IMG/VR virus record: IMGVR_UViG_3300003873_000010
Location: 1 to 54,966 of that record
From: a virus
Direction: 5' to 3' (one strand)
Length of the DNA: 54,966 nt
Shown here one piece after another: positions 5,870 through 13,887 of this stretch. Positions within the stretch are counted from its first letter, which is position 1. Every line of letters begins with the position of its first letter. A program made the translations under genes and the position numbers. A model generated the notes under the pieces. The model was not told where the DNA came from. It was given only the letters and a program-made list of their open reading frames with translations, and made no database searches.

Positions 5870-7426
5870 ATGGGAGCCAACGCGTATTATGATGAGGCGG
5901 AGTTTACGGCTGAGGTGTCTAGGATGCCCGTATTTGACAACGTCGTTAAGGTCCACGCGCCTGTTAGTGGGCACACTGACCCCACATCTAATTTCATTGT
6001 CGGGGCGTACTCTACCTATAAGGTGCCTGATGTTTCCTCGCCTAAAGTTTATGTGACGTCTGCGGGGCTATCGTACCCCGCATCATCCACTTCGGTGATT
6101 GATATTGCCCGGTCAGTGGAGGCTAGTAGTGCCAGCAGTCAATATATTACAGTAACCCCCCAAGATGGCGGGGCTGTTGTCGTGAATAGTATGGCGTTTA
6201 GTACGAGTAACTTGTATCAGTCCGCACTACTGGCAAACTACAAGCCTTATTTAGGGGTTCGGGGGTTGTTGTACCCCCTCTTATTCAAGGACTCCCAGAG
6301 CCAGCCTCTATTTTTGTATGGGGGGCTGTCGCAGGTTAGTCCCGTTGCGGACTCGAACGACGGGTACAACTCAAGCACCCCAGTGTTCGCAGCGACGGAT
6401 AAAGAGCTTGAGTACGCGAAGTATGCTCGTAGCCTTAATGGGGCGCCGGCACAGCCGATAGGCCCGACTGCCAAAACCGCGAGGGTGTCCTCTCGTGCTA
6501 TTAATGCCGCTATGGAGCAGAGTGTGCGAGGGCAACCCAAAGTGGCGGCGCTCCCCGCACACTCAGAGGGGTACGAGCTCGTATCCTCTTGTGAGGTGGG
6601 TGTTGGTGATGGGTATCATGTGGGCCTCTTCACCGGTGGGGTTGCGTATTCAAACCCTATTCCGGAGGGACGGTCACGGATTTTGTACAATGGTGGGGGG
6701 TATAAGCACAGCCCGTTTAACATATACGCAGTACCGCTTGTCAAGCACCTTCGAGTTCGCGCGATTACGAACCCTCAGTTTACAGGTGGGCCAGAGCCTC
6801 TGTATATGCAGATTATGTTCGCCACTAAAGTGGCGGGATATACGAAAACCTCGGGGGTGTTGGACAACGAGTGGCAGTCTGAACTGTCAAAAGTGCAGTA
6901 TAACGTAGACGAGTTCAGTGACCCGTGGTGTACCTCAGGTACGAAGGTCAGCACCTACCTCGCCCAGCACGTGTCTAAGCCTCCTTTGCATGGAGATTAT
7001 TCTGCTTTTCAGGCAGGCTTTTCCATCCCTACCGCGGTCCTGTTTGGGATTGATAATTATTTTGCGGTGACGATAGATGTTCCTGTCTCCGTGAGCGATG
7101 TGAGTCTCGTGTCCGGAGTGTACGTTGATGTTAAGGGGTCGGGGCATTGGACGTCAGCGGTGTTCGTACTCGAGTTTAGCTTGGATGGGACCGATTGGTA
7201 TCCTGTACACGCGATGGACTACGCACAGTTCAATGCGGACATCGCGACGGAGGCCCAGAATAGTTCAAGTAGTTCAAGTAGTTACAGCGACCCCACAACT
7301 ACCACAACCACTACGACCGCCTCTGGGACGACCTATCCGTCGTACTATAATGGTGATGTATGGACGATGACCAAGCAAGATGTCGCGTCCCCTAACCTTT
7401 TGGTGTTTAGAGGAGGCATAGTATGA
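5870..7426 (+). CDS. Putative virion structural protein, unknown (518 aa)
   Basis: Starts with ATG after GGGGAGG at 5858-5864. It is rich in Ser, Thr, Tyr, Val and Gly and poor in charged residues over long stretches, which suggests mostly beta structure, as in phage tail or decoration proteins. Near the C-terminus (about residues 461-487) is a low-complexity run of Ser then Thr (SSSSSSSYSDPTTTTTTTTA) that looks like a flexible linker before a short terminal domain. It is the first gene of a long co-oriented block and overlaps the next gene by an ATGA junction. No family recognised; a role in the tail or receptor-binding apparatus is inferred from composition and position. Confidence 0.6.
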   Translation: MGANAYYDEAEFTAEVSRMPVFDNVVKVHAPVSGHTDPTSNFIVGAYSTYKVPDVSSPKVYVTSAGLSYPASSTSVIDIARSVEASSASSQYITVTPQDGGAVVVNSMAFSTSNLYQSALLANYKPYLGVRGLLYPLLFKDSQSQPLFLYGGLSQVSPVADSNDGYNSSTPVFAATDKELEYAKYARSLNGAPAQPIGPTAKTARVSSRAINAAMEQSVRGQPKVAALPAHSEGYELVSSCEVGVGDGYHVGLFTGGVAYSNPIPEGRSRILYNGGGYKHSPFNIYAVPLVKHLRVRAITNPQFTGGPEPLYMQIMFATKVAGYTKTSGVLDNEWQSELSKVQYNVDEFSDPWCTSGTKVSTYLAQHVSKPPLHGDYSAFQAGFSIPTAVLFGIDNYFAVTIDVPVSVSDVSLVSGVYVDVKGSGHWTSAVFVLEFSLDGTDWYPVHAMDYAQFNADIATEAQNSSSSSSSYSDPTTTTTTTTASGTTYPSYYNGDVWTMTKQDVASPNLLVFRGGIV

Positions 7427-8130
7427 TTACGATAAAGCCCTCGGTTACAGTGACCGTTGATAACACATATGATGTAACTGCATTGCTGGCGGCGGAGAGC
7501 AACGACCAAGCGACCTATGACCTTTTGTATGCCATCACATCCAACAGCGGTGCGGGGTGGTCATTCGCCGAGTCGAGTGGGTATTACACCGACGCCAACG
7601 GTAACTACACCTACACGCTACAGATTACCGCGACGGGCGGGGCCGGGTCTGTAACCGTGCGTCAGGAGCAGGCGGGTACGAGCTACGGCACTCTCACTGG
7701 TACATATAGCAATTTCCTACTTGTGCTCGCTTCTGGCGGGCTCATACCAGCGGGTACGAGCGCTAACACCCCCGCTACGATAACACCGGTCCCGACCCCA
7801 CCAATGACATATACAAGCACAGCGGGTGTCGACGGCAGTACGATGGTGCCGGGGGAGGTGGCCCCCGTCGTCGTACAGGTGAATGCGCGTTTTACAAGTG
7901 GGGGAGTGGACAAGCATGACGATAAGGCGGTACGTGTGTTCGCTAGCATAAACCAGATTTCAGACCTGAGCAGGTATTATTACGCCGTCTGTAAAGTTTC
8001 TCTTGCATCCTCGTCCCCCGTCGACGGGGTTGTGACAGTCCCTATGAGTGCAATGGGGGCGACTGCGTTCATATTTGACGGCATAACAGCATCGGTTATC
8101 TCCACTGCACTAGATGATGCGGTGGTATAG
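7423..8130 (+). CDS. Putative beta-rich structural protein (235 aa)
   Basis: Starts by ATGA overlap with the 518-aa gene, with GAGG upstream. The sequence alternates Val, Thr, Ser and Gly (for example ITIKPSVTVTVDNTYDVTAL) with a Pro/Thr-rich linker near residues 112-130 (TPATITPVPTPPMTYTS), suggesting two beta-sandwich-like domains. No catalytic motif seen. The tight coupling to its neighbours implies the products are made together, probably as parts of one tail appendage. The family is not recognised. Confidence 0.6.
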   Translation: MITIKPSVTVTVDNTYDVTALLAAESNDQATYDLLYAITSNSGAGWSFAESSGYYTDANGNYTYTLQITATGGAGSVTVRQEQAGTSYGTLTGTYSNFLLVLASGGLIPAGTSANTPATITPVPTPPMTYTSTAGVDGSTMVPGEVAPVVVQVNARFTSGGVDKHDDKAVRVFASINQISDLSRYYYAVCKVSLASSSPVDGVVTVPMSAMGATAFIFDGITASVISTALDDAVV

Positions 8131-8133
8131 GAT

Positions 8134-9111
8134 ATGACTACTATTAATACCGTAATGGATGTCACTGCCTTAACAGGTGCGAATGTGACAGTGACTGGTA
8201 ATCACGTAGTGGTGTCAGACGACTTGGTCATTCAGAGCGGGGGTGGCCTTATATGTAAGAACGCATCCCTCGTGGTTCTGGGGGCTAGATTTCAGGTTCA
8301 GACGGGAGGTTTTTTGCAGGTTGGGGAGCTAGTCGGAGGGACCCCTCGGAACGGCGCATATGTATACGCGCCCAATTTGAAACTTGCGTACGGGTTCGGG
8401 TCGGACGCCATTGACGCTGGACACGAGTCTGGTAGTGGCAACCTGTTCGTCTACGGGTCCCGTGTGGATGCGTATTGTTTCTGGGCGTTCTTCAACGCAC
8501 AGTCTACGGTAGATATACGTAACTCATCGATTAACGGGTTTGGGCGTGTAGGGGGTACTACCTCGATACTAAGCGATATATCGTTCGACACGGCCAACGG
8601 TAAGTATGGAGTGCTAGCGCCTAAAGGTACCATAGCTAGGATAGAGGCCCTTCGTGTTTCACAGGCCGTCGCTAACAGCGGGTTCGAATGCGGGATGTAT
8701 GTAAACCCCGCATTCGTGTCGTCTATGGAGGTATCAAACGCCTCTATACAGACCCCCCAGTTCGCCTACATAGAGGCTGGAACTGCGGAGGCGAGGTTTG
8801 TAGACTGCGACATCGCATCGTATGATTGTGTTTTCGCCTCTGGGGCGGATGCGACACTTAAGTTGTACAAGACTGTTATCGTAGTCTCTGATAGGGCGCG
8901 TGTTGTACAGGTCGGGTATTCTGGGGGGATAGCCTCCACAGCGGTCCCTGCTGGCGTATCAAAGATTAGGGCCCAGTACGGAGAGATTACAGCCACGAAG
9001 TCGACGGTCGACTCATATGTTACAGTAGCGGGCAATGCAGTATTGATTTCTGGTACAATGGCTATCGCGGTCGGCGGGAACACTATTAAATCATCCCCAA
9101 CATTTGTATAG
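8134..9111 (+). CDS. Putative beta-helix tail spike or fibre protein (325 aa)
   Basis: Begins three bases after the previous stop, behind GGTGG. The N-terminus (VTALTGANVTVTGNHVVVSD) leads into short repeating strands of the kind seen in right-handed parallel beta-helices: LVIQSGGGLICKNASLVVLG, then recurring segments built round small hydrophobic residues and Asn/Ser turns (STVDIRNSSINGFG, SSMEVSNASIQTP, EARFVDCDIASYDCVF). Such folds are common in tail spikes that bind or cleave surface polysaccharide. No catalytic residues can be identified from the sequence alone, so enzymatic activity is not claimed. Confidence 0.55.
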   Translation: MTTINTVMDVTALTGANVTVTGNHVVVSDDLVIQSGGGLICKNASLVVLGARFQVQTGGFLQVGELVGGTPRNGAYVYAPNLKLAYGFGSDAIDAGHESGSGNLFVYGSRVDAYCFWAFFNAQSTVDIRNSSINGFGRVGGTTSILSDISFDTANGKYGVLAPKGTIARIEALRVSQAVANSGFECGMYVNPAFVSSMEVSNASIQTPQFAYIEAGTAEARFVDCDIASYDCVFASGADATLKLYKTVIVVSDRARVVQVGYSGGIASTAVPAGVSKIRAQYGEITATKSTVDSYVTVAGNAVLISGTMAIAVGGNTIKSSPTFV

Positions 9112-9122
9112 GAGTATATACT

Positions 9123-9701
9123 ATGGCACAAAAAATAACACAAGGTGACGCATACCGCGTGGTATTAGACACCACCCCAAATGATTTGATTGGCATTGCC
9201 AGCACATTGTTTGTTTCAGTAACCCCCCCGGGCAGTGCGGTGGCGACTAAGGACGCGACTTCGTTTTCAGAGATTACAGAAGCCGCCCCCACTGCCGCGT
9301 TGTCAACCGTCACGCCCGGTGCTGCTGCACCTGCAGGGAGCACTGTTATCTCCGTCGATGCCACCCAAACCCTGGACGCTTCTATGGTAGGTTGCTCGTA
9401 CGAGTTCATAACTTCGACTTTGACGTTCTTCGCTCGTATTATAGCAGTTGACCCTGCAGGCTACACGATGACGCTAGCGGCGCCTACACCTGCGGCAATA
9501 GCTACTACAGACAATATCAGCTACTACGGTGGTACTGGAGTGTATTCTGCAGACATCGCGCTTCCAGACTTGGGGACATACGTCCTAACGGCTAGAGCTA
9601 GCGATAACAGCGTTTCAGTCGGCGCCACCTCTGTAGAGGTTGTAGCCCCGACGTCTGGTGCTCTGACTTCTGAGACCGTTTATGCGCGCTTAGTAGGGTA
9701 A
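9123..9701 (+). CDS. Ig-like beta-sandwich structural protein (192 aa)
   Basis: ATG at 9123 follows AGGAG at 9111-9115. The C-terminal part has the pattern of a small beta-sandwich: GVYSADIALPDLGTYVLTAR, then a strand-rich tail (GATSVEVVAP). The same P-x-G-x-Y-x-L signature recurs in the next gene (LPVGVYTLQVIL) and at 10333 (VPPGTYSYVIGL), so the three are probably distant relatives or share a domain. Such proteins decorate tails or baseplates. Exact role unknown. Confidence 0.55.
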   Translation: MAQKITQGDAYRVVLDTTPNDLIGIASTLFVSVTPPGSAVATKDATSFSEITEAAPTAALSTVTPGAAAPAGSTVISVDATQTLDASMVGCSYEFITSTLTFFARIIAVDPAGYTMTLAAPTPAAIATTDNISYYGGTGVYSADIALPDLGTYVLTARASDNSVSVGATSVEVVAPTSGALTSETVYARLVG

Positions 9702-9706
9702 TACCG

Positions 9707-10111
9707 ATGGAGGCTGTTGCAAATACCCCACATCGGGTAGCTGCTGCTGCCTCTTCACAACCCACGCTCACTGTTTTAGATGAGTCGGGGGTTGTGAAGT
9801 CTTCGGAGCTCATGACACCCCTTACGGGGGACTTGTATTTTGTGGATTTGACATTGCCCGTCGGAGTCTACACACTACAGGTTATCCTCAACAGTACCAC
9901 CCATGACGTACAACGTCTCGATGTCCGTGCCCGTACGGTCGACGAGAACGCCGACTTTATACGGCGTTTGTTATCAGGCAATAAGAGTGTAGTGGGCACT
10001 ACACTCATCATATATGATGAGGACGGGGTTACGCCGTTGATTAGCTGGGACTTGTACAACGCGAGCGGGGCCGCAGTGGCAGTCAACCCGGCGGAGGCGC
10101 GCCGTGTTTGA
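9707..10111 (+). CDS. Small beta-rich structural protein (134 aa)
   Basis: ATG 9707 is five bases after the preceding stop; no strong ribosome binding site, so translation may be coupled. It contains an N-terminal sandwich-like half (LTVLDESGVVKSSEL, then DLYFVDLTLPVGVYTLQVIL) and a C-terminal half with another short strand set (TTLIIYDEDGVTPLISWDLY). The latter resembles small carbohydrate- or baseplate-associated modules, but no family is recognised. It overlaps the next gene by eight bases. Confidence 0.55.
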   Translation: MEAVANTPHRVAAAASSQPTLTVLDESGVVKSSELMTPLTGDLYFVDLTLPVGVYTLQVILNSTTHDVQRLDVRARTVDENADFIRRLLSGNKSVVGTTLIIYDEDGVTPLISWDLYNASGAAVAVNPAEARRV

Positions 10112-10355
10112 TATTACTTTTGGTCTGGCGCACTCCTCGGATGTGGTTCAGCGGAGCATCGTGTATACTGCCCTCCCATTGGAGGCTAAGGTCACTTCAA
10201 CCGGTTTGAGTGCTGTGATTACCGATGCTCGTATTGCAACTACCATAAAATATGGTAAGATAGTGGGAGTTTTGGACACCCCTGTTGTACAAGGGCGAGT
10301 CCGCCCACAGGTACTTAGAGCGAGAGTATACAATGAACAGTCTACAACGGTATAA
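10104..10355 (+). CDS. Small structural-type protein (83 aa)
   Basis: GTG start at 10104, set by GGAGG (10093-10097) six bases upstream; the start lies inside the end of the previous gene. The product is short, with beta-prone segments (GLSAVITDARIATTIKYGKI) and no membrane span. It overlaps the next gene (10333) by 23 bases. The dense overlap on both sides suggests stoichiometric co-expression. Function unknown. Confidence 0.5.
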   Translation: MFDITFGLAHSSDVVQRSIVYTALPLEAKVTSTGLSAVITDARIATTIKYGKIVGVLDTPVVQGRVRPQVLRARVYNEQSTTV

Positions 10356-10647
10356 GCACGACACCTACCCTATCGTGGTAGAGGTTGTCGATGGTAGTGG
10401 AGCTCCCGTGTCCTTGGCCGGAGATAGTGTAGAGTTTCGAGTGCTGGACAATACCGGGGCGACGGTGAATGTACTATCCGTGTCTGTGGTGGATGCGTCT
10501 CGTGGGGTGGCGAATGTAGATTTTTCCACGACCGTGGTCCCTCCGGGGACGTATAGTTATGTGATAGGCCTGCAGGACTCCGCGGGGTTTTATCGTGTTA
10601 TCGATATGGGGCAACTTGTCATACTGGAGGATTTCCATGTCGGATAG
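10333..10647 (+). CDS. BppU-like N-terminal domain protein (104 aa)
   Basis: The best start is ATG 10333 (MNSLQRYKHDTYPIVVEVVD); the frame extends upstream, but without a better ribosome binding site. The pattern of a polar N-terminus, then VEFRVLDNTGATVNVLSVSV, ANVDFSTTVVPPGTYSYVIG and a terminal MGQLVILEDF strand resembles the small beta-sandwich at the N-terminus of baseplate upper proteins, which attaches receptor-binding modules. The resemblance is by eye and needs a profile search to confirm. It overlaps the following coiled-coil gene by 11 bases. Confidence 0.5.
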   Translation: MNSLQRYKHDTYPIVVEVVDGSGAPVSLAGDSVEFRVLDNTGATVNVLSVSVVDASRGVANVDFSTTVVPPGTYSYVIGLQDSAGFYRVIDMGQLVILEDFHVG

Positions 10648-10975
10648 CAACCCTTGTAGCAACGTCATGAACGACCTAAAAATATTGTCGACCCGCTTAG
10701 ACTACATGGCGGAGGAGTTTGCTTCATGCAAAACGCGCGTGGATGCGCTGACTACATATATGAACGACAGTCGCGTGACGGACGTCGAGAAAGCGGCCAA
10801 AGTCGACCGAGAGCTTCGCGACTTATCGGTAGTACTCGAGACTGCGACCGCTGATTTCAGAGGGTTTTCCTCTTTCGCGCGTACGATAGTGCTTCGTGTG
10901 GTTGGGACAATAGTAACCGGCGCCCTTGTAGGTGCTATAGTGTTAGCGGTTAAATTTGGAGGGCTCACTGTATGA
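10637..10975 (+). CDS. Coiled-coil protein with C-terminal membrane span (112 aa)
   Basis: ATG 10637 is nine bases after GGAGG (10624-10628). The N-terminal two thirds is helical with heptad-like spacing (ILSTRLDYMAEEFASCKTRV, VDRELRDLSVVLETATADFR), and residues about 85-107 form one hydrophobic span (VVGTIVTGALVGAIVLAVKF). It overlaps the endolysin start by four bases (ATGA). The plan matches XhlA-type haemolysin/holin-accessory proteins, which sit directly upstream of lysins in many phages. A holin or holin-regulating role is a reasonable inference; direct sequence evidence is limited to topology. Confidence 0.55.
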   Translation: MSDSNPCSNVMNDLKILSTRLDYMAEEFASCKTRVDALTTYMNDSRVTDVEKAAKVDRELRDLSVVLETATADFRGFSSFARTIVLRVVGTIVTGALVGAIVLAVKFGGLTV

Positions 10976-11478
10976 CCTTAAATGATGTGATAAACGATAT
11001 TATAGACGCCGAGGGCGGATTTACCGATAACATAAACGATGCGGGGGGGCCTACTAAATATGGGGTGACCCAAGAGACCCTTTCGGCCTACCGCAAGCAA
11101 GTGGTTTCCGTCGACGATGTTCGACGTTTGAGCCGCTCTGAGGCGTTCACCATTCTCAAGTACCGCTATGTTGTCGACCCTCTTATCGACACACTGCCAT
11201 CACCTCTTATACCCGCCGTCGCGGATTTCTCAGTGAATTCTGGGGCGTCCCAAGCAGTTAAGACGCTTCAGCGTTTGGTAGGGGCCGCCGCGGATGGTAT
11301 AATAGGCGTCGAAACACAGAATGCAGTAAGGTCGGCGTTGGACAGAGAGTCTGCGCAGCGGCTGGTTATAGATTATACTGAGGCGCGGTTAGTGTTTTTG
11401 GCGGCGGTAGTGAAACGTCGGCCAGATAACGTAGCCTTTTTAGGGGGGTGGGTCCGTCGTGTCATGCGCTTCCTCTGA
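10972..11478 (+). CDS. Endolysin, GH108 N-acetylmuramidase
   Basis: 168 residues. The N-terminal motif DAEGGFTDNINDAGGPTKYG has the catalytic Glu (E14) and the NDxGGxTKYGVT block that define GH108 muramidases, which cut the glycan strand of peptidoglycan. The C-terminal half (from about residue 85: FSVNSGASQAVKTLQRLVGA, then ADGIIGVETQNAV) is the peptidoglycan-binding_3 domain usual in these enzymes. Length is typical. It has no signal peptide or N-terminal membrane anchor, so it should need a holin for release. It overlaps both neighbours in the lysis cassette. Confidence 0.92.
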   Translation: MTLNDVINDIIDAEGGFTDNINDAGGPTKYGVTQETLSAYRKQVVSVDDVRRLSRSEAFTILKYRYVVDPLIDTLPSPLIPAVADFSVNSGASQAVKTLQRLVGAAADGIIGVETQNAVRSALDRESAQRLVIDYTEARLVFLAAVVKRRPDNVAFLGGWVRRVMRFL

Positions 11479-11689
11479 TATACCGCCTCCATTACGGAAC
11501 ACCCTCATACGCAGCGTGGCGCTGATTGCGTTCGCGGTATCGATGGCGGTATCGATGGCGGCTGCTTTTCATCTGGCTTCAGTACCAGATGGGTTTTATA
11601 GTTTCGCCGGGAGCATAGTGCTCGGGTGGATGTTTGCGAGTAAAGGAGGAGAAGTTGCTACCTACTATCATTCTAAGAATGCTGAGTGA
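11459..11689 (+). CDS. Holin candidate, two membrane spans (76 aa)
   Basis: GTG start at 11459, overlapping the endolysin 3' end by 20 bases; a G-rich GGGGGGTGGG box lies upstream. Two hydrophobic segments are visible: ALIAFAVSMAVSMAAAFHLA (about 21-40) and FYSFAGSIVLGWMFA (about 46-60), followed by a polar C-terminus with charged residues (SKGGEVATYYHSKNAE). A short, two-span protein between the endolysin and the spanins is the expected holin, which permeabilises the inner membrane to time lysis. No family motif recognised, so the call rests on topology and context. Confidence 0.65.
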   Translation: MSCASSDIPPPLRNTLIRSVALIAFAVSMAVSMAAAFHLASVPDGFYSFAGSIVLGWMFASKGGEVATYYHSKNAE

Positions 11690-12155
11690 GATGCTCACAC
11701 CAAGAGTCCTCATAGCGATAGTCGCTGCGATTTCTTTGGGGATGGCGATTAGGTTCGTGTATGGTCGGGGATACGAAGCGGGCTATACAGTAGCCACTAA
11801 CATCGACCGCAAGGCCTTAGACACCGTCAGCCATAATTTAGGCCGTGAGGTCGCGAACAATCGCAGGCTTGTCGCTGCGTCCGTCGCATATCAGAAACAG
11901 TTGCACGACGAGATGAGCACCACAATGGACAAAATAAACACACGATTAGGAGTCGCCGATGAGAGATACGATACGTACATGGGCAAAGTTACCCGCCTTA
12001 CTAATGATATTGAGTTTAAGTGTAATCCTCCCCCTAAGCTCTTGCGCGCGCTCCGACGTGCGAACTCCGTCTTGCGTCCCAGAGGTACACATGGTGCCGG
12101 TTCGTACAGTGATACCAACGCCTCCGCGGCTTCGGTGTCCAGCCCCGCCCCTTGA
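11655..12155 (+). CDS. Inner-membrane spanin (Rz-like)
   Basis: The start is most likely TTG 11655: a strong GGAGG (11645-11649) lies five bases upstream, whereas ATG 11679 and 11691 in the same frame lack a suitably spaced site. The product has an N-terminal membrane anchor (VLIAIVAAISLGMAIRFVYG) and then a helical periplasmic region (NLGREVANNRRLVAASVAYQ, then KQLHDEMSTTMDKINTRLGV) ending in a Pro/Ser-rich tail. This is the i-spanin plan, which pairs with an outer-membrane lipoprotein to fuse membranes in the last step of lysis. The o-spanin gene starts inside this one in another frame. Confidence 0.8.
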   Translation: MLPTIILRMLSEMLTPRVLIAIVAAISLGMAIRFVYGRGYEAGYTVATNIDRKALDTVSHNLGREVANNRRLVAASVAYQKQLHDEMSTTMDKINTRLGVADERYDTYMGKVTRLTNDIEFKCNPPPKLLRALRRANSVLRPRGTHGAGSYSDTNASAASVSSPAP

Positions 12156-12294
12156 GGACCCCGTCGACGGCAAGGCCATAGTCTATAATTACGAGGGGAT
12201 GGCGGGGGCTCTGTACTTGTGTCGAGAGTCCGTGGCGGCGGTAAAGTTATATTTGAAAACGCTGGGGGATAAGCATGGCGAAGCAGACCATTGA
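11959..12294 (+). CDS. Outer-membrane spanin lipoprotein (Rz1-like)
   Basis: ATG 11959 is six bases after AGGAG, within the i-spanin gene in a different frame; about 197 bases overlap. The N-terminus is a lipoprotein signal: positive residues, a hydrophobic core (LPALLMILSLSVILPL) and the lipobox L-S-S-C with Cys29. The mature part is Pro-rich (PEVHMVPVRTVIPTPPRLRC), typical of o-spanins, but it extends past residue 60 to 111, longer than the classical Rz1. It overlaps the next gene by 20 bases. Nesting within the i-spanin gene is the classic Rz/Rz1 arrangement. Confidence 0.85.
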   Translation: MRDTIRTWAKLPALLMILSLSVILPLSSCARSDVRTPSCVPEVHMVPVRTVIPTPPRLRCPAPPLEDPVDGKAIVYNYEGMAGALYLCRESVAAVKLYLKTLGDKHGEADH

Positions 12295-13372
12295 GTTCCT
12301 GCCTCCAGTCGGGGGGGAGAAAGTAGGCTCCCAGACTATAGGGAGTAAGTCTACTAGGGCCTCCGTGGTGGAGGACTTACTATCTCACGGCGATTACGTA
12401 TCCCCTCGTCCCAAAGAGCGTACGCCTTTGTATCAAGGGCTGGATATTACAGGTGTGGTCCCCGCAGGTGATTATATGTTCCTCTGCGATGCCGGAGAAC
12501 TAAAGCGTGTGAGTCTGGCGGGGGAGGTTATTTCCTACGGGTTCATCGGTGTAGGCAGTACGATGGACTACACCAAGCTCAACGACTGGGTATTTTTCAC
12601 AACAGTAAATGGGGTGTTTCGTGTTGGGGCGTCGTTCGTCCCCGAGTCTATCAGCCTGCCGCAGCCCACTGTAACAGTGGGTACAGGGAACTACACCCTT
12701 GCGGTAACAGAGGTTATCGATGGTCTAGAGTCTCCCCCGTTATACATAACAGGTGCAGGTGTTCGAGGTTCTGGGTTTTATAGATTGTTTAAGCGCCATG
12801 CGGACGACGCGGTCTACCGGTTTGTAGGCGCTGGGAGCGACGTGTCAGGCAACGTGGACGACCCTAACGGGGTCATCCTGCAGACAGAAGACGCGGATAC
12901 ACTCCCGGGAGGGCACTTCTTGGAGTATATGGGCGGTAGGCTCGTAGTGGCTGCTGGGGCGATAGTTTATTTGTCGCTCCCATACGCAGTTAATCTTATC
13001 GACGGGGCGTTCGGGGCCATAGAGTTTACAGGACACATTATGTTCATCACACCCCTCGACCCTGCGACCCTTGTAGTAGGGGATAGTCGTGGTGTTTGGA
13101 TACTGCATATCACGGAGGAGTCCCAGTCCCTGCAACAGGTGTCGTATGAGCCCCCACTGTACGGCTCCGCATCCTTGGTGCGAAACACAAAACTGCTGGA
13201 ACACTCCGCCGCCTCTCATGTATGTACATATTTAGACAAGTACGGTAGAATAGTTGTCGATGCGGGAGGGCAAGTAAAGAAAATCCCGCAGAAGATATCA
13301 GGAGCAGGTTTCAGGTCTAGTAATTTTGACTTCGACGGTGTAGAGGGGGTAGTTTCATGGGAGCTCACGTAG
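12275..13372 (+). CDS. Putative tail structural protein, propeller-like (365 aa)
   Basis: Starts at ATG 12275, overlapping the o-spanin. After a polar N-terminus the sequence runs as short blades of beta strands with recurring aromatic and Gly turns, for example DYMFLCDAGELKRVSLAGEV, NDWVFFTTVNGVFRVG, GNYTLAVTEVIDGLESPP, GRLVVAAGAIVYLSLPYA and TLVVGDSRGVWILHI. This type of pattern occurs in beta-propeller or stabilisation proteins of podovirus tails. No enzyme motif seen. The fold is an inference from strand pattern; the family is not recognised. Confidence 0.55.
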   Translation: MAKQTIEFLPPVGGEKVGSQTIGSKSTRASVVEDLLSHGDYVSPRPKERTPLYQGLDITGVVPAGDYMFLCDAGELKRVSLAGEVISYGFIGVGSTMDYTKLNDWVFFTTVNGVFRVGASFVPESISLPQPTVTVGTGNYTLAVTEVIDGLESPPLYITGAGVRGSGFYRLFKRHADDAVYRFVGAGSDVSGNVDDPNGVILQTEDADTLPGGHFLEYMGGRLVVAAGAIVYLSLPYAVNLIDGAFGAIEFTGHIMFITPLDPATLVVGDSRGVWILHITEESQSLQQVSYEPPLYGSASLVRNTKLLEHSAASHVCTYLDKYGRIVVDAGGQVKKIPQKISGAGFRSSNFDFDGVEGVVSWELT

Positions 13373-13887
13373 GTGGACATGGTAGCATAGTGCTGAGTGA
13401 TGGCCGTATCGTGGAGGCCCCTAACTTCCTTCTCGACGCGGACGTGCTGACCGACATTCTGGATGCGGGATATTGGAGTAACCGCACCATACAGGATGCG
13501 GAGATGCGTCTCATACCCATAGTAAACATGGATATGTCCACGTCTTCGTACTTCAGTGTTGACCCGAATGTGATTTCGCAGTTTGGAGGCTCTTTAACCG
13601 CACAGATAGACGTGTCTTCTGGGTATCCAGCTGTGGTCCCCACGGTGTCTGGAGCTACGGTAACGTTCACTCAGAGTTGTGTGTCTTTAGTGGCGCAGTC
13701 AATCGTGGGGCTCATAGTGTCGATGGATACGGCCGCTAGCACTGTTGCGGCCTTAGACACGACGAGTTCGGGGGACGGTGCTGGAGGGAGCCCCGACGTT
13801 TTTGCGTATATTACGTTTGCGACTCCTGTTAGCGTTGCGGTAGGGGATGCGTTTAAACTACAATACAAGGTGACATTCGGTGGTTAA
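13357..13887 (+). CDS. Structural paralogue A of three (176 aa)
   Basis: Overlaps the preceding gene by 16 bases and the next by eight. The N-terminal part has GSIVLSDGRIVEAPNFLLDA then LTDILDAGYW; the C-terminus ends SVAVGDAFKLQYKVTFGG. The next two genes have matching features at the same positions: a lead strand, a loop with Asn, a short helix, and a C-terminal (V)AVGD or SVG followed by a Y-containing strand. They look like tandem, diverged copies of one small beta-rich module, probably a fibre or decoration domain. No known family recognised. Confidence 0.55.
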   Translation: MGAHVGGHGSIVLSDGRIVEAPNFLLDADVLTDILDAGYWSNRTIQDAEMRLIPIVNMDMSTSSYFSVDPNVISQFGGSLTAQIDVSSGYPAVVPTVSGATVTFTQSCVSLVAQSIVGLIVSMDTAASTVAALDTTSSGDGAGGSPDVFAYITFATPVSVAVGDAFKLQYKVTFGG

